Below the pieces are notes generated by a model that saw only the letters and a list, made by a program, of their open reading frames with translations, had not been told where the DNA came from and made no database searches. A stretch of 64,000 nt of DNA from Sphingomonas canadensis (GTDB lineage: Bacteria > Pseudomonadota > Alphaproteobacteria > Sphingomonadales > Sphingomonadaceae). A program made the translations under genes and the position numbers. Each line of letters starts with the position of its first letter. Within the stretch, counting starts at the first letter, position 1. The stretch covers positions 85,287-149,286 of the forward strand of contig NZ_JAPDRA010000011.1 of NCBI RefSeq assembly GCF_026013525.1, given 5' to 3'. Positions 34,632-43,236 of this stretch are shown here, piece by piece.

Positions 34632-36096
34632 CCTCGCTCATCGTTTCCCAGCGGAGCAGGCTGGCGAGCTGATTGGCCGCGGCGATGGATCGCGCATCGC
34701 CATCGCCAACGGTCAGCACGATATGGGCGGAATCGAACGCCTCCAGCGCTAGATCGAAGCTCCGCCAGCGTCCATCGGCCCAGGCCAGCACCCAGCTATG
34801 CGGCATGAAGGCGTTGCTGACGCCATGATAGCGCGCCCGGGAATAGGCCAGGCCGTTCGCGACCTTGGCGGGGATGCCCGCCGCCCGGGCCAATGCGGCG
34901 AGCAGCACCGCCGCCTCCGTGCAATCGCCCGACTGGCGGCGGATCGTCTCCAGCGCGGAGAAATGGCCGACGAAGCTGACCTTGCGGATATAGGGCCGTG
35001 CCTCCTCCAGCAGCAGTTCCATCTTGCGCATGTCCGATATCTTCATGCGAGCGAAGGGCGCGGCGATGGCCCGGATGCGCGGGTGATCGCTCTGCAGCCA
35101 CGGCGTAGGCCGCAGCGCGGCTGCCAGCGCGGCAGGATCACTGGCCAGGCCGGGGCCGCAATCGCCGCAGATGTCCAGCGTCAGCGATCCGCCCGCCATC
35201 GTCACGCGCTGCTCGCCCGTCTCCGGCGGCGCGAAGACGATGCCGTCCGTGAAGCCGAAGCGATAGCGGATATGCCCGCTCATCGCGGCGGGCGGGATGC
35301 GATAGGGCGATTTCACCATCGCGTTGGTGACCAGCCGGTATGGCGGGCGCGATTTCATCGCCTCCTCGCGCGTTGCCGGGGCGATGGTCACGCTCGTCCC
35401 GAACATCGGCTGGTGCGATTCCAGGATGCGCCCGTCCGCGCCGATCACCAGCCGCGCGACACCGCGCAACTCGCCGCCCTCATAGCGTTTGCGCAGCGCG
35501 GTGAAGCCGCCGCCGGGCGCCGCGGGGCCGGGGATGGGCTCGATCGTCACGCGCTCTACCGCCATCGCGTCCAGGTTGAAGGCCGCGAAGCTGAGCGCCG
35601 GGTCCCGCGCGCGATCCCATCGTGCGATCAGGCCGCTGCCGCCATCGAAGCGCACCCCGGCGGGCAGCGGCACGCGGATCACCTGGCGATCGGCGCCGGA
35701 CTCGCGGGTGATCACGGCCACGCCCGCCTCGAACCGTGCCGTCATGCGCAGCGTCACGCGGGTTCCCGTGCGCACCGTGCGGGCGATCGACACCGGCACG
35801 CCCCGGGCATCGAACCGGGTCCGCGTTTCCTCTACGACGCGCCGCGCGCCCGAGCCGCCGTCGTCCAACCACACCTGCTGCGTCTCGAAGGTCTCGCGGC
35901 CCGATCCGGCGGGCATGCCAGTGCGTGAGCCATGGCCGATCCAGTCACCGTTGCCGGCGAGGATCGCATACCAGCCGGAATCGTCACGCGCCTGCCCCGC
36001 CCCGGCCGGGCCAGCGAGCATCAGGGCAAGGAAAGCCGAAGCCGCAAGGGCACGCCCGCGCCAGGGCGAAGGGGCGGACGCGGCCCGGTCCCTCAT
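34609..36096 (-). CDS. Transglutaminase-like exported protein
   Basis: About 495 residues from MRDRAASAPSPW, with a signal peptide ending near AGPAGAGQA. A long beta-rich N-terminal region (DUF3857-like in character) precedes a transglutaminase-like cysteine protease fold with a visible triad: Cys392 (SGDCTEA), His433 (MPHSWV) and Asp448 (SFDLAL). Such proteins are often periplasmic proteases or amidases. The start lies 23 bases after fabZ, so it may be the last gene of the long envelope operon. Confidence 0.82.
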   Translation of the reverse strand: MRDRAASAPSPWRGRALAASAFLALMLAGPAGAGQARDDSGWYAILAGNGDWIGHGSRTGMPAGSGRETFETQQVWLDDGGSGARRVVEETRTRFDARGVPVSIARTVRTGTRVTLRMTARFEAGVAVITRESGADRQVIRVPLPAGVRFDGGSGLIARWDRARDPALSFAAFNLDAMAVERVTIEPIPGPAAPGGGFTALRKRYEGGELRGVARLVIGADGRILESHQPMFGTSVTIAPATREEAMKSRPPYRLVTNAMVKSPYRIPPAAMSGHIRYRFGFTDGIVFAPPETGEQRVTMAGGSLTLDICGDCGPGLASDPAALAAALRPTPWLQSDHPRIRAIAAPFARMKISDMRKMELLLEEARPYIRKVSFVGHFSALETIRRQSGDCTEAAVLLAALARAAGIPAKVANGLAYSRARYHGVSNAFMPHSWVLAWADGRWRSFDLALEAFDSAHIVLTVGDGDARSIAAANQLASLLRWETMSEVRSVPAR

Positions 36097-36119
36097 CGAA
36101 GAGGCCAAGCCGCGCGCCT

Positions 36120-36599
36120 TCAGGCCGAGGGCGGGTCCGCGATCATCGCGGTGAATTCGCACTCGGTCGCCAGATCGTCGCCCAGATAGGCCTTGCCCGC
36201 GAACTTGCAGATTCGCGCGCGCTTCTGGACGAAGGAAACCTCAAGCCGCAGCAGCACCCCCGGCTCCACCGGCTTGCGGAACTTCACGCCATCGATCGAC
36301 ATGAAATAGACGAGCTTGCCCGATCCGGCGAGGCCCAGGCTTTCCACCGCGAGCACGCCCGCGGCCTGCGCCAGCGCCTCGACCTGCAGCACGCCGGGCA
36401 TGATCGGCCTTCCCGGGAAATGTCCCTGGAAGAATGCCTCGTTGATCGACACCGCCTTGATGGCGACGATGCGTTCGTCGGGGATCAGCGTCTCGACGCG
36501 ATCGACGAGCAGCATCGGATACCGGTGCGGCAGCGCCGCCATCACCCGGGTAACGTCGAGGGGGCCGATGGCGGCCCCCTCGTTTGCGTCGCCGCTCAC
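36120..36599 (-). CDS. fabZ: 3-hydroxyacyl-ACP dehydratase FabZ
   Basis: Dehydrates 3-hydroxyacyl-ACP in fatty acid elongation. The hot-dog fold has catalytic His60 (FFQGHFPGRPIMPG) and Glu74 (LQVEALAQ). GTG start, overlapping the skp stop as GTGA. In most Gram-negatives lpxD lies between skp and fabZ, and lpxA follows fabZ; neither is present here. Confidence 0.96.
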   Translation of the reverse strand: MSGDANEGAAIGPLDVTRVMAALPHRYPMLLVDRVETLIPDERIVAIKAVSINEAFFQGHFPGRPIMPGVLQVEALAQAAGVLAVESLGLAGSGKLVYFMSIDGVKFRKPVEPGVLLRLEVSFVQKRARICKFAGKAYLGDDLATECEFTAMIADPPSA

Positions 36600-37318
36600 C
36601 GGCCGGAAGGCTGCTGCGGCTTGAGCGCGGCCGGTGCGGCCGGAGCCGGGGCTCCCGGAGCCGGGTTCGCCGCACGCGCACGTTCGGCCAGCGCGCGAAG
36701 GATCTGGCGATACTGAACAAGCTGCTGCTGCATGTTGATCAGGTCGCGCGAGGGCTGCCAGTTCGACGGGGGCGCGGTGACCGGAATGGCCGGCTGCTTG
36801 TCGATCTCGGCGGTGATCGTGGCGGTGATATCCGACGAATCCGGCGCATAGATGAACGCCGACGGCGAAAGCACGACGTTGATCTTCTTGTCGGTCACGA
36901 CCTTCTTCAGCGCGGTCTCATAGCCCTTGTAGAGCTGCTGGACGCCATAGGCCTGCGCGCGCGCGACCGGATCGGTCAGCGTGCCGATCTCCGCGTCCAG
37001 CGCGTTGGCCTGGGTGACGGCAGGATTCTTGGCCGCGATAGCGGCGTTCTGCTCGTTCTCGTCGAGGGTGCCGTCTCCGTTCTTGTCCAACGGGGCCAAC
37101 AGCGCCTGGCGAGCCGCTTCCTTAGCCTTGGCCTGGTCGAGATTGCTCTTGAACATCGTCTCGACCGACTGAACCAAGGTCGTGTACGCCTTGGAATTGC
37201 CGATCGCGACGACCGGGTCGGCCTGGGCGATGCCGGCGACCTGCGCCTGCGCGGGGGCGGCGGCGGCAATCGCCGCCGGGGCCGCGGCCGCAGCAAGAAT
37301 CCACGTGCTCAGTTTCAT
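36596..37318 (-). CDS. skp: Skp/OmpH-family periplasmic chaperone with EF-hand loop
   Basis: Holds unfolded outer membrane proteins for delivery to BamA. 240 residues: signal peptide 1-25 (ending PAQAQ), VVAIGNSKAYTTLV, helical arms, and a Pro/Ala-rich tail. Unusually, a canonical EF-hand calcium loop lies at 78-89 (DKNGDGTLDENE), with ligands Asp78, Asn80, Asp82, Thr84, Asp86 and Glu89, inside the helical arm region. The start overlaps the bamA stop as TAATG. The chaperone assignment rests on position and overall shape; identity to E. coli Skp is low. Confidence 0.85.
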   Translation of the reverse strand: MKLSTWILAAAAAPAAIAAAAPAQAQVAGIAQADPVVAIGNSKAYTTLVQSVETMFKSNLDQAKAKEAARQALLAPLDKNGDGTLDENEQNAAIAAKNPAVTQANALDAEIGTLTDPVARAQAYGVQQLYKGYETALKKVVTDKKINVVLSPSAFIYAPDSSDITATITAEIDKQPAIPVTAPPSNWQPSRDLINMQQQLVQYRQILRALAERARAANPAPGAPAPAAPAALKPQQPSGR

Positions 37319-40113
37319 TAGAATGCAGTCCCTACATTGAAGGTGAAGAGTTTCGGATCGTCGCCGTCGACGGTGATCAGCGCCTTCGATACGTCGATGC
37401 GCAGCGGTCCGAAAGGAGAGTTCCAGTTCACGCCGAAGCCCACCGAGATACGCGGCTTCGGCGAATCGCCCACGAAACGCTCCAGGAAGGGCGCGGTCTG
37501 CACATTGTAGATCGAGTTGATCGAGGTGCCGACGCAGCTTCCCGGATTGAACGGCGTGGTCGAGGAGACAGCGGTATAGCCCACCTGGCACGGCGTCAGC
37601 AGCCCGACGTTGGTCGCGTCGGTCAAGCCCACCTGATAGAGCTGGTTGCCGAAGCTGTCCTTGATGTAATTGTCCTTGGGCAGCAGCGTCGGCGAGCCAT
37701 CGGAGTTGAACAGCAGCGCGCCGGTTCCCGGATCGGTCGCCTGGGTGAACTGGATCGTCGCGGCGGGCCGGTCGATGCTCCACAGCGCGCCGACCTGGGC
37801 GAAGATCGACGGGCGCAGGCCCAGTTCGGCCGCGCCGGAGCCCAGCGGGATCTCCAGCTCGGCCTTGCCCAGATAATAGCCCTTGCCGCCCAGCGAGTCG
37901 TCGATGATCTGGTTGCGGTCGGTGATCAGCGTCTGGGTGCCCGTCAGCGGATCGCCCGTGTAGCCGATGCGCTGCACGCGCGGGCCGATGCCGCGGATGT
38001 CGAAGCCGCGGAACTGCGGCTCGCCCAGGAAGAAGCGATCGGTGATCCGCACCGAATCGATGCCCGCGCCCGGCGACTTCTCCAGCGACTTGATGTAGCC
38101 GCCCTCGCCCGACAGCGAGAAGATCCAGCCGCCGCCGAGGTGCCAGTATTTGTCGGCGTCCACGCGGCCGCGCAGATATTTCACATCGCCGCCCAGGCCG
38201 GCGAAATCGGTGCCGATCACCAGCCGCGTGCCGCGCGACGGGCGGATACGGCTGTTCAGGCTGTCGTAGATGAACGAAATGCCGAGCTGGGAGGTGATGC
38301 GCTTGCCCACCGCCTGGCAATAATAGACGCCGGCCTTCAGCGGATCGCAGGTATCCAGCGTGCCGTCGCCATTGGTGTCGACATAGAAGGTGCTGCGATC
38401 GAGCGACACCTCGTCCTGCTTCAGCGTGTAGCGGCCGGACAGCGTCCAATATTCGGTGATCGGCACGCCGCTGACGAGCTGGAAGCCGGTCGAAACCTGG
38501 CTGTAGGTCGTGTTGCGGTCCGAACCGATATAGTTGAACGAGTTATAGTCCTGCCGGAAGACCGTCGCACCAAGCGCGATGTTCTTGTCGAACAGATAGG
38601 GCTCGGTGAAGCCCAGCTCGACCGACTTGGCATAGGTCGAATAATCGACCGAGGCGGACAGCACCTGCCCCTTGCCGCGGAAGTTGCGCTGACGGACCGA
38701 CGACTGGATGATGAACCGCTCAAGGCTGGAGAAGCCGGCCGACAGCGTCAGCTCGCCGGTGGCCTTCTCCTCCACATTGGCGGACAGCACGATGCGGTCC
38801 GGCGCCGATCCTTCCTTGCGCTCGATCTCGAACTTGTCCTGGAAAAAGCCCAGGCTGTTGATGCGGTCCTGCGAACGCTTGACCAGGAAGGTGTTGAAGG
38901 CATCGCCCTCCGCCACGCGCATCTCGCGGCGGATCACCTTGTCCTGCGTCTGCGTGTTGCCGGTGATCTCGATCCGCTCGATATAGGTTCGGTTGGCCTC
39001 GGCGATGTTGAAATTGAGGCTCATCGTGCGCGTTTCGGCGTCGCGCTGGAACTCCGGCCGCACGTCGGCGAAGGCATAGCCGAACAGGCCGGCGGTCTCC
39101 GAAAGCGAGTCGACCGAATCCTCGACCAGCTTCGCGTTGTACCAATCGTCCTTCTTGATCGGCAGCGCGGCGGCGAGCTTCTTGTCGTCGAAATCGCGGA
39201 TCGCGCTGTCGACCGTCACGTCGCCGAACTTGTAGCGCTCCCCTTCCTCGACCACATAGGTGATGATGAAGTCGCGCTTGTCGGGCGTCAGCTCGGCGAC
39301 GGCGGAAACCACGCGAAAATCGGCATATCCCTGCGTCAGGTAGAACTGGCGCAGCTTCTGCTGGTCATAGGCCAGGCGATCCTGGTCGTAGCTGGTGTTC
39401 GAGCTGAAGATGCTGGTCAGGCGCGCCTGCTTGGTCGCCATCTCGCCGCGCAGCTTGCCGTCGCTGAACACCTCGTTGCCGATGATGTTGATCTGGCGGA
39501 CCTTGGACTTCGGCCCCTCGCGAATCTCGAAGATCACGTCGACGCGGTTCTGGTCGAGCATGACCATCTTGGGCTCGACGGTGGCGGCGAAGCGGCCCTG
39601 GCGGCGATACAGCTCGATGATCCGCGCCACGTCCGCGCGCACGGCGGGACGGGTGAAGATCTGGCGCGGCGCGAGCTTGATCTCCTTCTGGATCTTGTCG
39701 TTCTTCAGCCGCTTGTTGCCCTCCAGCACCACGCGGTTGATGACCGGATTTTCCTTGATCCGGATCACGATGTCGCCGGTTTCCACGCCGGCGATCTCGA
39801 CATCGGCCAGCAGCTCGGACGCCAACAGGTCCTTGATCGCCTGGTCGATCGTCTCGTTGGTGTAGACGTCGCCCACGCGCAGCTTGGTGTAGGACAGCAC
39901 CGTATCGGGCTCGATACGCTGCGATCCGTCTACGCGCAGCGTGCGCACCGTCTGCTGCTGCTGCGCCGGCACGGCCGGAGCCGCGGGCGCGGCACCCGGA
40001 ACCGTCTGCGCCACGGCCGGGACGCCAAGTCCCAGCCCCGAAAGCATCGTGCCTGCAAGAAGCGTTGTGGTGGCGCGCGCGCCCATATTCCTCGCCTTGT
40101 TCGCTGTCACCAT
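37318..40113 (-). CDS. bamA: Outer membrane protein assembly factor BamA
   Basis: Inserts beta-barrel proteins into the outer membrane. About 931 residues: signal peptide (to about 36), five POTRA repeats to about 440, then the 16-strand barrel. The lid motif is FRGF in GEPQFRGFDIRG. Two barrel loops carry cysteine pairs: one with an Asp-rich DTNGDGTLDTCD followed by VYYC, one between TPCQVG and PGSC. The start at 40113 is preceded by GGGGTGGG; Met at 40086 is an alternative. Downstream skp overlaps by one base. Confidence 0.96.
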   Translation of the reverse strand: MVTANKARNMGARATTTLLAGTMLSGLGLGVPAVAQTVPGAAPAAPAVPAQQQQTVRTLRVDGSQRIEPDTVLSYTKLRVGDVYTNETIDQAIKDLLASELLADVEIAGVETGDIVIRIKENPVINRVVLEGNKRLKNDKIQKEIKLAPRQIFTRPAVRADVARIIELYRRQGRFAATVEPKMVMLDQNRVDVIFEIREGPKSKVRQINIIGNEVFSDGKLRGEMATKQARLTSIFSSNTSYDQDRLAYDQQKLRQFYLTQGYADFRVVSAVAELTPDKRDFIITYVVEEGERYKFGDVTVDSAIRDFDDKKLAAALPIKKDDWYNAKLVEDSVDSLSETAGLFGYAFADVRPEFQRDAETRTMSLNFNIAEANRTYIERIEITGNTQTQDKVIRREMRVAEGDAFNTFLVKRSQDRINSLGFFQDKFEIERKEGSAPDRIVLSANVEEKATGELTLSAGFSSLERFIIQSSVRQRNFRGKGQVLSASVDYSTYAKSVELGFTEPYLFDKNIALGATVFRQDYNSFNYIGSDRNTTYSQVSTGFQLVSGVPITEYWTLSGRYTLKQDEVSLDRSTFYVDTNGDGTLDTCDPLKAGVYYCQAVGKRITSQLGISFIYDSLNSRIRPSRGTRLVIGTDFAGLGGDVKYLRGRVDADKYWHLGGGWIFSLSGEGGYIKSLEKSPGAGIDSVRITDRFFLGEPQFRGFDIRGIGPRVQRIGYTGDPLTGTQTLITDRNQIIDDSLGGKGYYLGKAELEIPLGSGAAELGLRPSIFAQVGALWSIDRPAATIQFTQATDPGTGALLFNSDGSPTLLPKDNYIKDSFGNQLYQVGLTDATNVGLLTPCQVGYTAVSSTTPFNPGSCVGTSINSIYNVQTAPFLERFVGDSPKPRISVGFGVNWNSPFGPLRIDVSKALITVDGDDPKLFTFNVGTAF

Positions 40114-40181
40114 CCCACCCCAGTCGGAACCAATACCACTCCGGCCAGCACGCGGCTGGACACCGCCCTGCCCCAACCGCG

Positions 40182-41315
40182 TCAACCGATCAACCCGGCC
40201 AGATTCTTCCAGACGCCGAACGATCCCAGATCGTTGAGCGTAACGAAGATCATCAGCGCCAGAATCACCGCCATCCCGCCGCGGAACGCCCACTCCACCA
40301 CCTGCGGCTCAACGGGCCGCCGCCGCACCGCCTCGATGGCATAGAGCAACAGGTGACCGCCATCGAGCACAGGGACTGGCAACAGGTTAATGAATCCCAG
40401 ATTAATCGAAATCAGCGCGATAAGCGTCACCAATTCGAGCGGTCCCAATGCGAGACTCTGGCCGGAGACCTGCGCGATCTTCAGCGGCCCGCCCAGCTCC
40501 TTGACCGAGCGGCGGCCGGTGATGATCTGCCCCAGCGTCTCAAAGGTGAAGCTGACGATGCGCACTGTCTGGCGGATGCCGACCAGCGGCGCCTCCAGGA
40601 TGCCCACGCGCTCGATCACGCGCGCGCCGGGGCCGATTCCGATACGGCCGACCTCATAGCTGTTGCCGAAGCGATCGCGCTCGGTGACCTTGCCGATGGT
40701 CAGGTCCAGCCGCCGCGTCTCTGCGCCGCGCGCCACTTCCATCGACACGCGCTCGCCCGGCCGGATCTTGGTGAAGGTGGCGATGTCGCTGAATTCGTCC
40801 ATGCCGCGCCCGCCGAGCGAGACGATCCGGTCGCCCCGCTCCAGCCCTGCACGCGCCGCCGCGCTGCCCGGCTCGATCACGCCGACCACGGCCGGCGAGC
40901 GATCGACGCCGAAGGACGCGGCGAAAATGCCCAGGATCACGATCGCCAACACGAAATTCGCCACCGGCCCCGCCGCGACGATGATCGCGCGCTGCCACAG
41001 CGGCTTTGCCTGGAAGGTCTGCTCGCGCTCTCCGGCGGGCAGTGCCAGCCATTCGCTCGAAGGCTGGCTCGCCGGGTTCATGTCGCCCGCGAACTTGACG
41101 TAGCCGCCCAGCGGCATCCAGCCGAACTTCCAGCGCGTGCCGCGCTTGTCGGTAAAGCCCGCCACCTCGCGCCCGAAGCCGATCGAGAAGACGTCGGCCT
41201 TCACGCCGAACCAGCGGCCCGCGAGATAATGGCCAAGCTCATGGATGAAGACGAGCGGGCCGATGACCAGCACGAACGCCAGCAGCGTCAACGGGATGCC
41301 GGGGGCCTCGATCAA
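40182..41315 (-). CDS. rseP: Site-2 zinc protease RseP
   Basis: Intramembrane protease that cleaves anti-sigma factors and leftover signal peptides. With the start proposed here (377 residues) the HExxH motif is His25, Glu26, His29 in FIHELGHYLAG. One PDZ domain follows (GVIEPGSAAARAGLERGDRI), and LDG appears in PVPVLDGGHLL. The start is TTG at 41315, overlapping the dxr stop as TTGA with GAAGGA upstream; a TTG three codons earlier is the alternative. It sits between dxr and bamA as in most Proteobacteria. Confidence 0.94.
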   Translation of the reverse strand: MIEAPGIPLTLLAFVLVIGPLVFIHELGHYLAGRWFGVKADVFSIGFGREVAGFTDKRGTRWKFGWMPLGGYVKFAGDMNPASQPSSEWLALPAGEREQTFQAKPLWQRAIIVAAGPVANFVLAIVILGIFAASFGVDRSPAVVGVIEPGSAAARAGLERGDRIVSLGGRGMDEFSDIATFTKIRPGERVSMEVARGAETRRLDLTIGKVTERDRFGNSYEVGRIGIGPGARVIERVGILEAPLVGIRQTVRIVSFTFETLGQIITGRRSVKELGGPLKIAQVSGQSLALGPLELVTLIALISINLGFINLLPVPVLDGGHLLLYAIEAVRRRPVEPQVVEWAFRGGMAVILALMIFVTLNDLGSFGVWKNLAGLIG

Positions 41316-42469
41316 GATACGCAATCCTTCACACGCTCTCCCGCGATCCGCCGGGCCTCAGCATCGATGGCGAGTACAGCATCGAGGCTTTCCGGAGCGG
41401 CCGGGTCATAGCGGGCCAGCGTATCCGCAACGATTGCGGCAATTTCAAGAAAGTTGAGGCCACCCGAAAGGAAGGCGGCGACGGCCACCTCATTGGCCGC
41501 GTTCAGGATCGCGGGACGGGCGCCGCCAGCCTCCAGCGCGGCGCGCGCCAGGCCAAGCGCGGGGAAGCGCTCCAGGTCTGGCGCGGCGAAATCCAGCCGC
41601 CCGATCGCCACCAGGTCCAGCCGTTCGCACGGCGTCTCCATCCGCTCCGGCCAGGCCAGCGTGTGCGCCACCGGGATGCGCATGTCGGGGCTGCCGAGCT
41701 GGGCCAGCACCGATCCATCGACATATTCCACCATCGAATGGATCACCGACTGGCGGTGGACCAGCACGTCGAGCTGGTCCGGGCGGACGGGGAACAGGTG
41801 CAGCGCCTCGATCAGCTCCAGCCCCTTGTTCATCATCGTCGCCGAATCGACCGAGATCTTGGCACCCATCGACCAGTTGGGGTGCGCCACGGCCTGGGCG
41901 GGCGTGATCGCGCGCATCGCCTCGATCGGTGTTTCGCGGAACGGCCCGCCGCTGGCGGTGAGGATGATCCGGCGCACGCTGCGCGGCGCGGTCCGGTCCA
42001 GGCACTGGAAGACGGCGTTGTGCTCCGAATCGACGGGCAACAGCGCCGTGCCGTGCGCGCGGGCGGCCGCGGTCATCACCGTTCCGGCGGAAACCAGCGA
42101 CTCCTTGTTGGCCAGCGCCACCGTTCCGCCGCATTCCAGCGCCGCCATCACGGGTTTCAGTCCCGCGATGCCGACGATCGCCGCCATCGTCCAGTCGGCG
42201 CCCATCCGCGCGGCCTCGCACACCGCGTCGGCGCCGCCCGCGCAGGCGATGCCGGTGCCCGCGAGTCGCTCGCGCAGCTCGGGCAGGCGCGATTCGTCCG
42301 CCACCACGGCAAGCCTGGCGTTGGTGCGGATCGCCGCGGCGGCCAGCTTCTGCGCGTCGCCGTTGGCGGTGAGCGCCAGCACCTCGAACCGCTCCGGATC
42401 GCGCTCGACCAGGTCGAGCGTGGACGAGCCTACCGAGCCGGTGGCGCCCAGGATGGTTACGCGCTTCAT
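41312..42469 (-). CDS. dxr: 1-deoxy-D-xylulose 5-phosphate reductoisomerase
   Basis: Second step of the MEP isoprenoid pathway. The NADPH-binding loop is LGATGSVGSSTLDLV (7-21); the metal and substrate region has PVDSEHNAVFQ and NWSMGAKISVDSATMMNKG. 385 residues. It couples to cdsA (ATGA) and to rseP (TTGA). Substrate isoprenoids feed uppS two genes upstream. Confidence 0.97.
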   Translation of the reverse strand: MKRVTILGATGSVGSSTLDLVERDPERFEVLALTANGDAQKLAAAAIRTNARLAVVADESRLPELRERLAGTGIACAGGADAVCEAARMGADWTMAAIVGIAGLKPVMAALECGGTVALANKESLVSAGTVMTAAARAHGTALLPVDSEHNAVFQCLDRTAPRSVRRIILTASGGPFRETPIEAMRAITPAQAVAHPNWSMGAKISVDSATMMNKGLELIEALHLFPVRPDQLDVLVHRQSVIHSMVEYVDGSVLAQLGSPDMRIPVAHTLAWPERMETPCERLDLVAIGRLDFAAPDLERFPALGLARAALEAGGARPAILNAANEVAVAAFLSGGLNFLEIAAIVADTLARYDPAAPESLDAVLAIDAEARRIAGERVKDCVS

Positions 42470-43236
42470 TCGGCCACCAATACCAGCAAGGCGGCCACCG
42501 GCGCGACCGCTACCAGGCCGTCCAGCCGGTCCATCACGCCGCCGTGGCCGGGCAGGAGGTTGCCCGAATCCTTCACCCCCGCCACGCGCTTCAGATGGCT
42601 CTCATACAGGTCGCCCGCCTGCGCCAGCACCGCCAGCAGCGGGGTCGCCAGCGCCAGCAGCACGGGCAGGCCGAACAACAGCACCAGCGCCCAGGCGAAC
42701 AGCCCCGCCGCCGCCACGCCGCCCAGGAATCCCGCCCAGGTCTTGTTCGGGCTGATCGCCGGGGCAAGCTTCGGCCCGCCGATCGCGCGCCCGGCGAAAT
42801 AGGCGCCGCTGTCGCACGCCCAAACCAGCGCCATCGCCCAGAAGGTGATCAGCAGCCCGTTCTCGCGCTCGCGCAGCAGCACCAGCGCCAGCACCGGCAG
42901 CCCGACATAGAGCACGCCCCAGGCCAGCCGCGGCCGCCGCGTCGTGGCGCCCACGAACACGCATGCCCCGGCCAGCAGTCCCAGCGCCAGAAATCCCGGC
43001 CCCGCGGCCAGCGGAGACATCGCCGCGAGCGGCACCGACAGGGCATATTGCGACAGCCGCCGCTCGGCCGGGCCGGCGCCGGTCAGCCCCGCCCATTCGC
43101 CCATCATCAACAGCCCCGCGGCGACCACCACGAGCCAGAAGACCGATCCGCCCAGGAAGAGCGCCGCGAACGCCAGGCCGATCAGGATGAATGCGACGAC
43201 CAGCCGCGTCGCCAGTTCCGACCCGCCGATCTTCAC
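42466..43236 (-). CDS. cdsA: Phosphatidate cytidylyltransferase
   Basis: Makes CDP-diacylglycerol for phospholipid synthesis. A membrane protein of 256 residues with about seven hydrophobic helices and the family signature at the C-terminus (SHLKRVAGVKDSGNLLPGHG, then GVMDRLDG). Start is GTG at 43236, overlapping the uppS stop as GTGA with GGAGG six bases upstream. Confidence 0.95.
   Translation of the reverse strand: MKIGGSELATRLVVAFILIGLAFAALFLGGSVFWLVVVAAGLLMMGEWAGLTGAGPAERRLSQYALSVPLAAMSPLAAGPGFLALGLLAGACVFVGATTRRPRLAWGVLYVGLPVLALVLLRERENGLLITFWAMALVWACDSGAYFAGRAIGGPKLAPAISPNKTWAGFLGGVAAAGLFAWALVLLFGLPVLLALATPLLAVLAQAGDLYESHLKRVAGVKDSGNLLPGHGGVMDRLDGLVAVAPVAALLVLVAE

Noticed and set aside
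38140..40344. A 734-codon open frame opposite bamA
   Set aside because: Antisense shadow of bamA with composition typical of reverse-frame GC-rich DNA; no start signal or recognisable family.
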